Notes under the pieces: generated by a model | The model's input: only the letters and a program-made list of their open reading frames with translations | The model's database searches: none | Told to the model about the DNA's origin: nothing | Position numbers and translations under genes: made by a program | Part shown: positions 44,639 through 55,375 of the stretch, in pieces | Layout of the letters: the number at the start of each line of letters is the position of its first letter | Position numbering within the stretch: position 1 is the first letter of the stretch | From: Alteromonas sp. IB21 | GTDB lineage: Bacteria; Pseudomonadota; Gammaproteobacteria; Enterobacterales; Alteromonadaceae | Direction of reading: 5' to 3' | Assembly: GCF_016405965.1 (NCBI RefSeq) | Contig: NZ_JAEFCD010000010.1 | Span: 1-57,254 of the forward strand | DNA: 57,254 bases

Positions 44639-47299
44639 TTACTTTTTCTTCGCTTTTGACTTAGCCGCAGGCGCTTTCGTCGATTGCTCTTGCCATTTCC
44701 CGTTGTCGTACCAGGCAGACCATCCTGTCGCTTTACCGCTGTCATTTTCAGACATGACATATTGCTGCTTGGTCTTTCTGCTATAGCGAACGATTGCTGG
44801 GTTACCGTCAGGGTCAGTTTGTGGCGCATCGGCAAGATAATAGAATTTCGGCGAAATTCTGTCTCTAAAGCGAGCAAGTTCTTCCACTTTCGGCGCACGA
44901 GTTTCTCGCGACTTAGGAAAGTTATGGGCTGCTAAGAAAACACCCGAGGCACCATCACGAAGCATAAAATGGGCGTCCGACTTTTCACATGGAAGCTCAG
45001 GCAAATCCACTGGGTCTTCTTTTGGAGGCGCAGCTTCACCGTTTCTTAGCAGCTTACGGGTGTTCTTACATTCTTCGTTAGTACAGCCAAAGTACTTGCC
45101 GAATCGTCCGTTTTTAAGCTCCATATCACTGCCGCACTTGTCGCACTCGATAATGGGGCCGTCATAGCCTTTAATTTTGAATGTGCCGGTTTCAACCAAG
45201 GTTCCGTCGCACGTTGGCGTGTTGCCACAAACGTGAAGTTTACGGGTTTCGTCAACCAAGTAACTGTCCATAGCCGTACCGCACTTCGGACAACGCTTTT
45301 TAGAGCGAAGCGCTTCTGTTTCGAGCTCTTCTTCGTCGTCCACCTTCACCACTTCATCGCCAGGCGTTAAGTTCATGGTGTTTGTGCAGCGCTCTTTAGG
45401 CGGCAAGTTGTAACCTGAACAGCCCAGGAACACGCCCGTCGATGCGGTTCTTACGTTCATTTCGCGACCGCACTTATCGCAGTCGATGCCCGCTGGTATC
45501 GCCTGATTTAGGCGCATACCGCCTTCTTCTGGCTCTTTTTCGGCGTTTAAAAGCTTACCGTAGAAGCCACTGTAGAATTCGTTGAGTACATCTTTCCAGT
45601 CCTTGTTGCCTTCAGCAATATCATCGAGATGTTGCTCCATATTGGCGGTAAAGTCATAGCTCATCAGATCGTCGAAGTTTTCCATCAGACGATCGTTGAC
45701 AATCTCGCCCATCTTCTCGGCATAGAAACGTTTATTTTCCAAACGTACATAACCACGGTCTTGTATGGTAGAGATGATACTTGCATACGTTGAAGGACGT
45801 CCAATGCCTCGTTTTTCAAGCTCTTTAACCAAGGACGCTTCGTTAAATCGAGCGACAGGTTTAGTGAAATGCTGCTTAGGATCAAGTGCTTTCAAGTCAA
45901 GCACGTCGCCTTTCTGCACATCTGGCAACATTAATTCTTCATCGCCTTTTTTGCGAAGCTGTGGCTGCACACGAGTCCAACCGTCAAACTTAAGCACGCG
46001 GCCTTTCGCAGTAAGTTCATAGTCGCCTGCCGCCACTTTAATGGTGGTAGCGTCATACTTTGCAGGTGTCATCTGACAAGCTAAGAATTGACGCCAAATA
46101 AGCTCATACAAGCGCTGCGCATCGCGTTCCATATCACCAAGGTTCGCCGCACTGATATTTACGTTAGAAGGACGAATGGCCTCGTGCGCCTCCTGTGCGC
46201 CTTCTTTGCTGCCGTAGCGAATTGGTGAATCTGGCAAATATTTGTCACCAAACTTATCTGTAATATACGCTCTTGCGCTTTCGACCGCCTCTTTACTCAG
46301 GTTGGTTGAATCAGTACGCATATAGGTGATGTAACCCGCCTCGTAGAGACGCTGCGCCATCATCATGGTTTTCTTAACGCCAAAACCTAGTCGAGTACTT
46401 GCTGCCTGCTGCAGTGTTGACGTAATAAACGGCGCTGATGGACGGCTCTGCGTTGGCTTAGATTCACGACTTTCTACCGTGTATTTTGCGTTTTCTAAAT
46501 CCGCCAGCGCCTTGTCGGCCTGCGCTTTATTTTTCGGTTTAAACCCATCGCCCTGATATTTAGCAACCAGCATGCGAAGCGCCGCTTTTTCTTGACTGGT
46601 TAGGTCCGCGTGAACATCCCAGAACTCTTCTGGAACAAAGGCTTTGATTTCTCGTTCGCGCTCTACCACTAAGCGCACTGCTACCGACTGAACACGACCC
46701 GCTGAGAGACCACGCGCAATCTTCTTCCACAGTAGTGGCGATACCATAAAGCCCACTACTCGGTCTAGGAATCGACGAGCCTGCTGTGCGTTTACACGAG
46801 AAATGTTTAACTCACCCGGGGCCGAAAACGCATCTTGAATCGCGTTTTTCGTGATCTCGTTAAACACCACTCGCTGATACGTTTTGCCTTTGGTGCCGAG
46901 CAGTTCTTGTAGGTGCCATGCAATTGCTTCTCCCTCGCGATCCAAATCGGTTGCGAGATAAATAGTATCGGCATCTTTAGCAAGCTTTTTTAGTTCGTTT
47001 ACGACCTTTTCTTTACCCTGCAGCACCTGGTAATGCGCCTTCCAGTCTTTTTCTGGATCCACACCCATCCTGTCTACAAGTTTTAAATATTCGTGTCGGC
47101 GAAGATATTCTTGTCGCGCTTCTTCGCTTAAAGTTTTGAGTTCTTTAGCCGGTTTTTTAGGCTCTACTTTGCCTAATGCCTTCGTCGGAAGATCTCGCAC
47201 GTGGCCAACCGAACTTTTTACGATAAAATCTTTACCGAGATATTTATTTATCGTTTTCGCTTTGGCTGGTGACTCGACTATGACCAGTGATTTTGCCAT
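44639..47299 (-). CDS. topA: DNA topoisomerase I
   Basis: 886 residues. The Toprim domain has [12 protein letters not shown] (Glu9) and [10 protein letters not shown] (Asp118, Asp120, Glu122). The active Tyr326 is in [13 protein letters not shown]. The C-terminal region has three or four Cys4 zinc ribbons ([24 protein letters not shown] with CTNEECKNT) and a Lys-rich tail. It relaxes negative supercoils behind RNA polymerase. Slightly longer than E. coli TopA (865). Confidence 0.96.
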   Translation of the reverse strand: MAKSLVIVESPAKAKTINKYLGKDFIVKSSVGHVRDLPTKALGKVEPKKPAKELKTLSEEARQEYLRRHEYLKLVDRMGVDPEKDWKAHYQVLQGKEKVVNELKKLAKDADTIYLATDLDREGEAIAWHLQELLGTKGKTYQRVVFNEITKNAIQDAFSAPGELNISRVNAQQARRFLDRVVGFMVSPLLWKKIARGLSAGRVQSVAVRLVVEREREIKAFVPEEFWDVHADLTSQEKAALRMLVAKYQGDGFKPKNKAQADKALADLENAKYTVESRESKPTQSRPSAPFITSTLQQAASTRLGFGVKKTMMMAQRLYEAGYITYMRTDSTNLSKEAVESARAYITDKFGDKYLPDSPIRYGSKEGAQEAHEAIRPSNVNISAANLGDMERDAQRLYELIWRQFLACQMTPAKYDATTIKVAAGDYELTAKGRVLKFDGWTRVQPQLRKKGDEELMLPDVQKGDVLDLKALDPKQHFTKPVARFNEASLVKELEKRGIGRPSTYASIISTIQDRGYVRLENKRFYAEKMGEIVNDRLMENFDDLMSYDFTANMEQHLDDIAEGNKDWKDVLNEFYSGFYGKLLNAEKEPEEGGMRLNQAIPAGIDCDKCGREMNVRTASTGVFLGCSGYNLPPKERCTNTMNLTPGDEVVKVDDEEELETEALRSKKRCPKCGTAMDSYLVDETRKLHVCGNTPTCDGTLVETGTFKIKGYDGPIIECDKCGSDMELKNGRFGKYFGCTNEECKNTRKLLRNGEAAPPKEDPVDLPELPCEKSDAHFMLRDGASGVFLAAHNFPKSRETRAPKVEELARFRDRISPKFYYLADAPQTDPDGNPAIVRYSRKTKQQYVMSENDSGKATGWSAWYDNGKWQEQSTKAPAAKSKAKKK

Positions 47300-47500
47300 A
47301 TAATTGAACTAAACCTATTGATTTTAAATGACTATTTACGTCAAATTCTGAAATTTGGAGCAACCTTGCACTATATATAGGGTACCCGCTCTTTTTTAAC
47401 ATATATCTACAAAGTGAATGGAAAACAAGATCTTCTTCATACTTATTCTTTCCTTCGCTCTAATTGCACCCAAATTCTGTTCATTAAATAACCAGCACGA
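47300..47500. other. Intergenic region upstream of topA
   Basis: The first part of the topA-astB divergent gap. AT-rich, presumably holding the topA promoter; no gene or distinct repeat seen. Confidence 0.3.
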
Positions 47501-47528
47501 TTGGCTTTGGCCTTAAAAGCCGTATAAT
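47501..47528 (+). promoter_or_regulatory. Predicted sigma-70 promoter between topA and astB
   Basis: -35 TTGGCT (47501-47506), 16-nt spacer, -10 TATAAT (47523-47528, consensus). GGCTTT and AAAGCC form an inverted repeat within the spacer. Transcription would start about 160 nt before astB. Confidence 0.55.
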
Positions 47529-47609
47529 GCGAGCCATTCCAACCTGGCCTGACAACGTTTTCAGGTAAATAAGAAGTGTATCGTTTTACTCATCGCTGTG
47601 AGCACAAGT

Positions 47610-47660
47610 ATGACCGCTGATAAAAAAATCAAGGTCGCACGAGTGTCAAAGTTAGCATAA
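47610..47660 (+). other. Possible 16-codon leader peptide
   Basis: ATG 47610 to TAA 47658 encodes MTADKKIKVARVSKLA, between the predicted promoter and astB. Six Lys/Arg codons make it basic. A weak signal; no clear ribosome-binding site apart from GTGAG about 15 nt upstream. Confidence 0.2.
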
Positions 47661-47696
47661 GAGTCAAGCGGCAACACACCTAGAATGAGGGAAAGT

Positions 47697-49037
47697 ATGA
47701 AGCAGTTTGAAGTTAACTTTGACGGTCTAGTAGGCCCTACCCACAACTATGCCGGTTTATCCTTCGGCAATGTTGCTTCACTGAACAATGCCAATGCGGT
47801 GAGTAGTCCGAAACAGGCTGCGAAGCAAGGCTTAGCGAAAGCAAAAGCCCTCACTGACATGGGTATGATGCAAGGTGTCTTAGCGCCGCAAGAGCGACCG
47901 GATATTGCTGCTCTTCGTCGTTTAGGCTTTACGGGAAGTGATGCAAGAGTACTAGAAAGCGCTGCAAAGCAGTCTCGCGAGATTTTTCTTGCCTGCTGCT
48001 CTGCTAGTAGTATGTGGACTGCAAATGCTGCTACTGTGTCTCCTAGCGCCGATACTGCCGATGGACGAGTTCACTTTACCCCTGCAAACTTAACCAACAA
48101 GTTTCATCGCTCTTTAGAGCCCCAAGTAACGGGAAACATTCTGCGCGGTACTTTTGCCAATGAAAAGTACTTTGCCCATCATCAGCACTTACCTGACAAT
48201 GAACATTTTGGTGACGAGGGCGCAGCAAATCATACTCGTCTTTGTAGCAATTATGGCCAAGCGGGCGTAGAGCTGTTTGTTTATGGCCGTCATGCGTTTG
48301 ATACCAGCAAACCTGCACCGACAAAATACCCTGCCCGCCAAACACTAGAGGCCTGCCAGGCTGTAGCACGCTTACACGGCCTTGACGATGAAGGCGTGGT
48401 TTATATGCAACAAAACCCTGACGTTATTGACCAGGGTGTATTCCACAATGATGTCATCGCAGTGGGTAATCAGAATGTGTTGTTTTTCCATGAACAGGCT
48501 TTTTTCCAAAAAGAAGCGGGCCTACAGGAACTTCAGGCAAAATTTGGTGATGAACCACTTCATTTCATTGAGGTGCCAACGGATGAAGTGTCAGTCTTAG
48601 ATGCGGTTAAAACCTATTTGTTTAATACGCAAATTATTACGCTACCAAGTGGCGACATGACCATAATTGCACCAACTGAATGTCAGGAAAACGAAGCGGT
48701 TAGTCGCTATCTGGACAAACTGGTCACATTGGGAACGCCAATTAAGTCTGTAAACTATTTCGATGTGAAACAGAGCATGCGTAACGGTGGAGGCCCTGCT
48801 TGCTTGCGCTTGCGCGTTGCGATGAACGATCAAGAGCTAGCAGCGGTAAACCCAAACACGCTAATCAACGAGACACAGTTCGCACGCTTAAACGCGTGGG
48901 TGGATAAACACTATCGTGACGAACTTACCGAAAATGATTTGCGTGATCCGCAGTTGCTTATTGAATCTCGCACAGCACTTGATGAGTTGACTCAAATTCT
49001 TAAGATTGGATCTGTTTATCCTTTCCAGCAGGTGTAA
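47697..49037 (+). CDS. astB: N-succinylarginine dihydrolase
   Basis: 446 residues from ATG 47697 (GAGGGA directly upstream; an in-frame ATG at 47685 overlaps that site). [22 protein letters not shown] is the diagnostic N-terminus. The catalytic Cys region is near the C-terminus in [12 protein letters not shown], and His residues lie in FLVD-like segments. It converts succinylarginine to succinylornithine in the ammonia-producing AST pathway of arginine catabolism. In E. coli it is in astCADBE; here it is alone, so the partners must be elsewhere. Confidence 0.95.
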   Translation: MKQFEVNFDGLVGPTHNYAGLSFGNVASLNNANAVSSPKQAAKQGLAKAKALTDMGMMQGVLAPQERPDIAALRRLGFTGSDARVLESAAKQSREIFLACCSASSMWTANAATVSPSADTADGRVHFTPANLTNKFHRSLEPQVTGNILRGTFANEKYFAHHQHLPDNEHFGDEGAANHTRLCSNYGQAGVELFVYGRHAFDTSKPAPTKYPARQTLEACQAVARLHGLDDEGVVYMQQNPDVIDQGVFHNDVIAVGNQNVLFFHEQAFFQKEAGLQELQAKFGDEPLHFIEVPTDEVSVLDAVKTYLFNTQIITLPSGDMTIIAPTECQENEAVSRYLDKLVTLGTPIKSVNYFDVKQSMRNGGGPACLRLRVAMNDQELAAVNPNTLINETQFARLNAWVDKHYRDELTENDLRDPQLLIESRTALDELTQILKIGSVYPFQQV

Positions 49038-49051
49038 TTACGCGACACAGC

Positions 49052-49122
49052 CGTGAACGAAATTTAAGTCGTGAACGCAATTTAAGGCGTGAAAACTATT
49101 TAAGGCGTGAACACTTTTAAGG
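49052..49122 (+). repeat. Four tandem 17-18-bp repeats after astB
   Basis: Units at 49052-49069, 49070-49087, 49088-49105 and 49106-49122 follow the pattern CGTGAACGnAATTTAAGG with a few substitutions. They lie between the astB stop and its terminator. Confidence 0.75.
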
Positions 49123-49140
49123 CGCGTCACCTTAAAAATA

Positions 49141-49166
49141 TAAAGCCGGCATAACGCCGGCTTTCT
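49141..49166. terminator. Bidirectional terminator between astB and the Ig-like lipoprotein gene
   Basis: AAAGCCGGC-ATAAC-GCCGGCTTT, a 9-bp perfect stem with A-tract before and T-tract after, serving both convergent genes. Confidence 0.75.
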
Positions 49167-49183
49167 TGACTATCGCTTATTTG

Positions 49184-51733
49184 CTAGGGGTTAACCAATG
49201 TACATTGGTCAGTGACACCAAAAGGGTTAGCTGGCGGCGCCGCTCCTTCATCAGTCACGTCGTCGGCTGATATATCTAAGGTGTAATTCATTGATGCTTG
49301 CGCCTCACTTCCAGTAGACTGGCCGAAAACGGAAATCACGGCATCGTACCAAACTGCATAGCTGCTTGGGTAACGATACTCTAATTCCGCATAGCCGTTT
49401 TCGTCCGTCACAGCGTTGCCATTAGTAAAGGTAATTGTCCCCACTAATCCCGGCGTAAGCAGCCCGTCACCGTTAGTATCTTCGTCAGTTGGTGTTGTAT
49501 CCAATATGCCGTTGTCATTAATGTCTTCGGTAAGACAGTTCTGATTGACTATCGCTATCCACTGAGATTCGTCGTCATTATAGACCCAAAACCCTGTGCG
49601 ATACTCACCGTCATTCACGTATTTCGCCGGAGTTACAGACGCGGTAAGGTTCACACCACTCACCGGTTGGCCAGCAGAGTCGGATACGAAAACAGCAAAA
49701 CGTTTTAAGTATGATGTAGACGTGGGCTCTTCAATCTCATTACCTGTTCCTAGAGAGATATCGAACGCGCGAGCACCAACAGTTAAAGAGACTCTGTCTT
49801 CAATGGCAGGATCATCGGCAACAAAAGCGGTTATCGCAACAGATTCCAAGGTAGATACCGAGCCGGATGTAAATACAGTTGTTGCTATCCCTTTGCTGTC
49901 TGTCGTTGCTTGAGACGGTGATACAAAACCGGTAGACACGTCAGAAACCGTAAAGTTTATCACGCTATTTTTGACCAGGTTACCATTTACATCTCGAACA
50001 ACAGCACTAATCGTGCTGGTTTGACCGTCAGGGCCAAGAATATCAGGTGATGCGTCGGCGATAAGTGTATGCGGTGTTGTTGCAATAAACTCAATTTGCG
50101 TTAGCGCGGAGACTAAAACATTGCCGCTTCCGTCATTGGCAGACGCTGTAATTGCAGAAATACCAGCATTATTTGCGCTAATATCGATACTTGCTTGGCC
50201 ATTTGCATCGGTCGTTACCGTAGCATCACCAGCAATTTGACCGCGAGAAGCGCTAAATGTCACGTCTCGACCAACTACGGGCGTGTTGTTCTGACGCCAC
50301 TGTACGGTAATGGTTTGCGACTGTCCCAATGGCACTTCTTCTTCCGGCAAATTAACAAAGTTAAATTCGTCTTGCTGAACCTGCACCGTAAAGTTTGTTT
50401 CAGCATTAAGTGCTGATGCCGTAATTGTATTTTCTCCAGAAGCGGATGCCGTATAGGATACCGTAGCTTGACCATTAGCCCCGGTATTAACTGTGGTGCT
50501 GCTAAGCGTGCCATTAGTAACACTTAAGACAACATCTTCGTTATCAATAGGCTGGCCATCGGAGTCTTGAAGGCGGATCGTATAATCAACAGTATCATTT
50601 AAAATGACAGATGAGGCACCGTTAATGATTACTTCTGTCCCTCGAATCGTAATATCAACAGACTCAGAAAGACTGCCAGCGCCGGCAGTAATGGTAATAG
50701 TACGGTTTGATTTATCGTTTTGCGATGTCAGTATTGCACGGGCTGTACCATCGGAAAGGGTAACAGGTTGCGTGAGTTGAAGCTCAACGCCATCGCCTGT
50801 TTGGGCTGAAAAGCTCACTTCAACCCCTTCCATCAATACGCTTTGTTCGTTTTTAACTAATGCAATCAACTCTACCTCATCGCTACCGCTTGAAGCCAAT
50901 TGAATATTGTTAGCGAAAAGTTCCAAGGAGGCAGGCTCTTCGCTAACTGTTGTACTTCCTGTCGAGCTGAATGTCGTAGAATCACTCTCACCTGTGGGTA
51001 ATGTTGCGGTTACTTGACCGTCACCAGAAGCGCTTCCCACCGACATACCTATAGTCGCAACACCTTCACTATTAGTTAGTGCAGTCGCTGTATCATTTGA
51101 GAACGTTGCAAGTTCATCGTTACTCAACGAAAACGTAAGCAGAAGATCTGCCTGAGGTTCACCTTGAGAGTTAGTAACCGTTGCTAGCGCCACTAATGCA
51201 TTATTTGTTGATAAGCTATTGTCGGTTTCTCCGGCGGCGTTTTGCAACGTTAACGCAACGGTTATCGTTGTTGGGTCTACGGTACTCACCGCTGTAGCGG
51301 AGAATGTCGTTTTTCCGGTTTCCCCTGAACTCAATGCTGCAGTAATCTCACCATCGCCAGATGCAGTACTGGCGTTTAAACGAAGCCGTGCCACACCATT
51401 CGCGTTGGTGCGTGCTGTGCCTGTGTCGTTGCCAAATTCAGCGAGTTCAGTATTGCTCAGCGTAAACGTTAAAAGCGCATCTGAGAGGGGGTTACCGTCT
51501 TCATCTGTCACAGTCGCGACAGCGAACAAGCTGTTGTCTTCTGATAAATTGTTATCGCTTGCTCCGCTTTCGTTCTCTAAAGATAGCGAAATCTTATAAG
51601 AAGGGGTTGTTGTACCGCCGCCTCCAGTTCCATTATCCGTGTCTTCCCGAGAGACTGACGAACCGCCTCCACCACATGCTGTTAGCATAAATATTGCGCT
51701 AATTAAGCTTAGCGTTCTCGCTAATGTCGACAT
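49184..51733 (-). CDS. Big-1/invasin-type Ig-like repeat lipoprotein
   Basis: About 849 residues from ATG 51733 (AGGAACG upstream). A lipoprotein signal ends in ISAIFMLTACGGGG, followed by a Gly/Thr-rich linker. Tandem Ig-like domains of ~95 residues follow, each with (S/T)-D-(x)-G-x-(A/P) and T-(D/N)-A-(N/D)-G-x-A motifs: SDALLTFTLSNTELAEFGND and ADLLLTFSLSNDELATFSND are near-duplicates. Near the C-terminus DINDNGILD and DEDTNGDGLLTPG are calcium-binding-like loops. The protein is predicted to be surface exposed, perhaps an adhesin; partners are unknown. Divergent from the symporter gene. Confidence 0.82.
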   Translation of the reverse strand: MSTLARTLSLISAIFMLTACGGGGSSVSREDTDNGTGGGGTTTPSYKISLSLENESGASDNNLSEDNSLFAVATVTDEDGNPLSDALLTFTLSNTELAEFGNDTGTARTNANGVARLRLNASTASGDGEITAALSSGETGKTTFSATAVSTVDPTTITVALTLQNAAGETDNSLSTNNALVALATVTNSQGEPQADLLLTFSLSNDELATFSNDTATALTNSEGVATIGMSVGSASGDGQVTATLPTGESDSTTFSSTGSTTVSEEPASLELFANNIQLASSGSDEVELIALVKNEQSVLMEGVEVSFSAQTGDGVELQLTQPVTLSDGTARAILTSQNDKSNRTITITAGAGSLSESVDITIRGTEVIINGASSVILNDTVDYTIRLQDSDGQPIDNEDVVLSVTNGTLSSTTVNTGANGQATVSYTASASGENTITASALNAETNFTVQVQQDEFNFVNLPEEEVPLGQSQTITVQWRQNNTPVVGRDVTFSASRGQIAGDATVTTDANGQASIDISANNAGISAITASANDGSGNVLVSALTQIEFIATTPHTLIADASPDILGPDGQTSTISAVVRDVNGNLVKNSVINFTVSDVSTGFVSPSQATTDSKGIATTVFTSGSVSTLESVAITAFVADDPAIEDRVSLTVGARAFDISLGTGNEIEEPTSTSYLKRFAVFVSDSAGQPVSGVNLTASVTPAKYVNDGEYRTGFWVYNDDESQWIAIVNQNCLTEDINDNGILDTTPTDEDTNGDGLLTPGLVGTITFTNGNAVTDENGYAELEYRYPSSYAVWYDAVISVFGQSTGSEAQASMNYTLDISADDVTDEGAAPPANPFGVTDQCTLVNP

Positions 51734-51847
51734 AATTCGTTCCTGAACCTCTTTTATTGACAATTGCGTCGTTTTTTATGTTTAAAAATCAACTGAATCT
51801 GGCACACTACGAAAGATTAAAAATATAAAAATGCACAGGAAACATTG

Positions 51848-53194
51848 ATGTCTTCAACTGCACATAAGTATAGTTTAACCGCACGTATCTTTATCGGCAT
51901 GGCTGCCGGTATCTTGACTGGTGTATTTCTCCAATTGTTATTTGATGATAGCGGAGATTTTGCTTTTTCGATATTCGGTTTCGAGTTCTCAACGTATAAC
52001 ATTCTTGTAGAAGGTATATTTTCGACTCTCGGGCAAATATTTATCGCCAGTTTAAAAATGTTGGTCGTTCCGCTTGTCTTTGTTTCTTTGATCTGTGGCA
52101 CCAGTACCCTTTCTGACCCAAGTAAATTGGGAAGGCTTGGTGCAAAGTCCGTCGGGCTGTATGTTGTCACAACGGCAATCGCTATAACACTAGCCATGAG
52201 TATAGCTTTGGTAGTGTCTCCAGGTGAAGGGCTAAATTTAACAACACAAACAACATTTGAAGCGAAAGAAGCGCCTAGTTTATCTGACGTTATCGTCAAT
52301 ATGTTCCCAAGCAATCCGATAAATTCGATGGCGCAAGGCAATATGCTTCAAATTATTGTTTTTGCGGTACTCTTTGGTATCGCAATGGCGATGACTGGCG
52401 ACGCAGGGAAACGCCTGACAGCCATCTTTGAAGACATTAATACCGTTATTATGCGCTTAGTTACTATTATCATGAACCTAGCGCCATATGGCGTATACGT
52501 GTTAATGGCAAAGCTCTTTTCAACCATTGGTGGCGAGACCATACTGAGTTTAGCGAAATATTTCTTCTTGGTCTTTGGCGTGCTTATTCTTCACGGGCTT
52601 GTGACTTACTCTATTTTACTTAAAGCACTAGCAGGTTTGAATCCGTTTATATTAATGAGAAAAATGCGAGATGCAGCGCTTTTCGCCTTCAGCACATCCA
52701 GTAGCAGTGCCACGCTTCCTGTAACCATGGAAACTGCAAAGAACAAATTAGGTGTAGGTAATTCAGTCTCCTCGTTTACTCTACCGCTAGGTGCGACAAT
52801 CAACATGGACGGCACCGCCATCATGCAGGGAGTGGCAACCGTGTTTATTGCGCAAGTCTATGCCGTAGACCTAAGCCTGAGCGACTACATGATGGTGGTA
52901 CTGACAGCCACCCTCGCTTCTATTGGTACCGCTGGCGTGCCGGGCGTTGGGCTTATTATGCTTGCCATGGTATTACAACAGGTAAACCTGCCCGTTGAAG
53001 GTATTGCTCTTATTATTGGTGTAGACAGACTGCTCGATATGACCCGTACCGCGGTTAACATCACTGGCGACTGCATGGTGTCGTGCGTGGTAGCAAAGAG
53101 CGAAGGCGCGCTTGATGAAAGTGTTTATAATGATCCGAAAGCGGGCTTGAAACAAGAAGACGTGGATTTCGAGCACTTTGAGAAAAACCAATAG
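51848..53194 (+). CDS. Dicarboxylate/amino acid:cation symporter (GltP/DctA family)
   Basis: 448 residues from ATG 51848 (CAGGAAA upstream). Eight helices plus two re-entrant loops of the DAACS family. TSSSSATLPVTMETA is the HP1 serine-rich tip, LPLGATINMDGTAIMQG the TM7 substrate and Na motif, TASIGTAGVPGVG HP2, and DRLLDMTRTAVNITGD TM8 with substrate-binding Asp, Arg and Asn. Likely takes up glutamate/aspartate or C4-dicarboxylates with Na+ or H+. A terminator follows. Confidence 0.92.
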   Translation: MSSTAHKYSLTARIFIGMAAGILTGVFLQLLFDDSGDFAFSIFGFEFSTYNILVEGIFSTLGQIFIASLKMLVVPLVFVSLICGTSTLSDPSKLGRLGAKSVGLYVVTTAIAITLAMSIALVVSPGEGLNLTTQTTFEAKEAPSLSDVIVNMFPSNPINSMAQGNMLQIIVFAVLFGIAMAMTGDAGKRLTAIFEDINTVIMRLVTIIMNLAPYGVYVLMAKLFSTIGGETILSLAKYFFLVFGVLILHGLVTYSILLKALAGLNPFILMRKMRDAALFAFSTSSSSATLPVTMETAKNKLGVGNSVSSFTLPLGATINMDGTAIMQGVATVFIAQVYAVDLSLSDYMMVVLTATLASIGTAGVPGVGLIMLAMVLQQVNLPVEGIALIIGVDRLLDMTRTAVNITGDCMVSCVVAKSEGALDESVYNDPKAGLKQEDVDFEHFEKNQ

Positions 53195-53220
53195 CAGAAG
53201 CTTGAAAGTCTACTCAAATA

Positions 53221-53247
53221 GAGGCCAGCTTCGCTGGCCTTTTTTAT
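53221..53247 (+). terminator. Terminator of the symporter gene
   Basis: AGGCCAGC-TTC-GCTGGCCT followed by T6, 27 nt after the stop. Confidence 0.9.
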
Positions 53248-53364
53248 AAAACACAACATCTATGCGCCCTTATAGCTAAATGCGCAAGCGACGTCGCCAC
53301 CTAAGAGAAACCTTCATCGAACTATCCGCTAAAAACATAGAGAACATACATCAAAACTTCATGA

Positions 53365-54591
53365 TCAGTGAAGCGCAGAAGATGGGGAAATGTTTACCGC
53401 TTTCTGTGCAGGGTATAGCGTGGCCCCTACGCTCAAGAACATAGCAACGATAATAGTTACAATAACATCCTGCCAATGCAGGCTCGATGGTAAGAAGTCG
53501 ATAAAATAGATGTCGCCAGACAATATTTCTACGCCCAATCCTGATTCGATAATACGTACAATATCTGAAAGATTAGGCGCGACTAAAAGCGCAAGTGTCA
53601 CCCCTACCGTTATCCCGACAAAACCATTAATAACGCCCTGTAGTACGAATGCATTGCGAATTAAGCTATCGCTGGCTCCCATTGTTTTTAAAATGGCAAT
53701 AGAAGCCTGCTTATCTCTCACTGCCATGACCAGAGACGAGACGATGTTGAAACATGCAACGGCTATTACCAACGATAATGCAATATAGACAACCGCTCTT
53801 ACTAATTGGATATCGCTGTACAAATGCCCTTGGGTACGTGTCCAGTCAGACATATACACCGCTTGTGGATAGCTATACCCAATATCGCGCATGGTGTCAT
53901 AAGCAGAAAAAGGGTCCTTCAACGTAAACTGTATACCTTGTGCTTTAGATGCTATCCCAATTGCGTTTGAAGCGACCTCAAGGTGCATAAGTCCTAGCTG
54001 GTTATCCAGTTCGCCACCAACAGATAATACCCCCGCTATTTCAAGCGTAATAGCACGCGGTGCTTTGAATGTGAGATCTTGCGTAGTTTGAGGAATGAGG
54101 ATCTGTACTTTATCGCCAACCTCAAGACCCATTGAGGTGAAAATTCCTTTCCCCACAATCAAACTATTACTTTGACGGCTAAACCTCAGCCAATCTTGCT
54201 TCGACACCCTTTCAGCATATTTTTCATCCACTTGTTCAACAGGAACCCCGGTAACACTGATCGCTTTTAGCTCTCCGTTCGACTGAAGCATGCCTGTTAG
54301 GCCGGTATAAGGCGTAACACTTGCTAGCCGGCTATCTTGAGAAAAACGATATAGCTGCGCTTCAAGGTTTTCGATGCCGCTTTCGCTTTTACTATAAATT
54401 TCACCATGGGGAACCACGCTCAATATTCTGCCGGTAAGCTCTTTTTCAAAGCCGTTCATCACGCTAAGCAACACGATTAAAACGAAACATCCAAGCCCTA
54501 TGCCAATGGTAGAAGACATCGAGATAAAAGATATAAAGCGCTGTTGAGAACGTGTTTTCCTAAACTTTTGCGCAAGTTCAAGGGCGAGCAT
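53365..54591 (-). CDS. Lipoprotein-releasing ABC transporter permease (LolC/LolE family)
   Basis: 408 residues with four membrane helices (about 22-47, 270-295, 320-345, 375-398) and a large periplasmic domain after the first. [30 protein letters not shown] is the LolC/E N-terminus; [17 protein letters not shown] is the coupling helix for the ATPase. It moves outer-membrane lipoproteins from the inner membrane to LolA. It overlaps lolD by 14 nt. Only one permease gene is present here, so LolC, LolE or a LolF-like permease are all possible. Confidence 0.9.
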   Translation of the reverse strand: MLALELAQKFRKTRSQQRFISFISMSSTIGIGLGCFVLIVLLSVMNGFEKELTGRILSVVPHGEIYSKSESGIENLEAQLYRFSQDSRLASVTPYTGLTGMLQSNGELKAISVTGVPVEQVDEKYAERVSKQDWLRFSRQSNSLIVGKGIFTSMGLEVGDKVQILIPQTTQDLTFKAPRAITLEIAGVLSVGGELDNQLGLMHLEVASNAIGIASKAQGIQFTLKDPFSAYDTMRDIGYSYPQAVYMSDWTRTQGHLYSDIQLVRAVVYIALSLVIAVACFNIVSSLVMAVRDKQASIAILKTMGASDSLIRNAFVLQGVINGFVGITVGVTLALLVAPNLSDIVRIIESGLGVEILSGDIYFIDFLPSSLHWQDVIVTIIVAMFLSVGATLYPAQKAVNISPSSALH

Positions 54592-55288
54592 GATGGCTCT
54601 CCTTTGGTATTACTTCACTCGCTAAACGGCCATCTTTTATTTTTAACACCCTATCCATTTTTTTCGCTAACGCGATGTCATGGGTCACAACGACGAAGGC
54701 AGTACCTTTTTTTTCACTCAAGCTTTTAAGTAGCTTATATATTTGCTGACCGGTGGAATCATCAAGATTTCCCGTCGGCTCGTCAGCTAAAACAACAGAA
54801 GGTTCTGTAACCAAAGCGCGAGCAATGGCTACTCGTTGGCGCTCACCGCCAGACATAGCAGAAGGTAAATGGTCGAAGCGATGTGATAAGCCGACTTCCT
54901 CAAGCATATCTCTCGCTTTAGCTTCAGCATGCTTCGCTGAGAGACCTCTTATACGAAGGGGCATTGCCACGTTTTCCAGAGCCGTAAATTCGCCAAGCAA
55001 ATGGTGGAATTGATAGATAAAACCCATCTCATTGTTGCGAAGTTTTGCTAATGCATTACTTGATAACTGGCTTAGCGCCTTACCTTTAAATTCAATGTCA
55101 CCGCTTGTAGGTTTATCCAGGCCACCGAGAATATGGAGAAGTGTACTTTTTCCTGAACCGGAGCTTCCTAATATTGCTACATGCTCACCAGCTTTGATCG
55201 CCAAAGAGACATCATGTAGAACGGGCGTAGCGTTGCTTCCGTCTTGATAGGTTTTATTGATATTGCGGCAAATTAGCACGTCTTGCAT
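54578..55288 (-). CDS. lolD: Lipoprotein-releasing ABC transporter ATP-binding protein
   Basis: 236 residues. Walker [13 protein letters not shown]-loop FIYQFHHLL, signature [15 protein letters not shown], Walker [13 protein letters not shown], and H-loop VVTHD. The [20 protein letters not shown] pattern is characteristic of LolD. It precedes and overlaps the permease gene; upstream lies an EAL-domain gene instead of the usual lolC. Confidence 0.93.
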   Translation of the reverse strand: MQDVLICRNINKTYQDGSNATPVLHDVSLAIKAGEHVAILGSSGSGKSTLLHILGGLDKPTSGDIEFKGKALSQLSSNALAKLRNNEMGFIYQFHHLLGEFTALENVAMPLRIRGLSAKHAEAKARDMLEEVGLSHRFDHLPSAMSGGERQRVAIARALVTEPSVVLADEPTGNLDDSTGQQIYKLLKSLSEKKGTAFVVVTHDIALAKKMDRVLKIKDGRLASEVIPKESHHARP

Positions 55289-55375
55289 GCGACTGTTCTT
55301 CTAAGTTTTTCAGGCGGTTAATGGTAGCGTTAAACACTACCAACACCAACCGAAAAATGACAGTCATAAAACGCG

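Noticed and set aside
49052..49122. Tandem repeats as a CRISPR array
   Set aside because: The units are contiguous without unique spacers and there are no cas genes.
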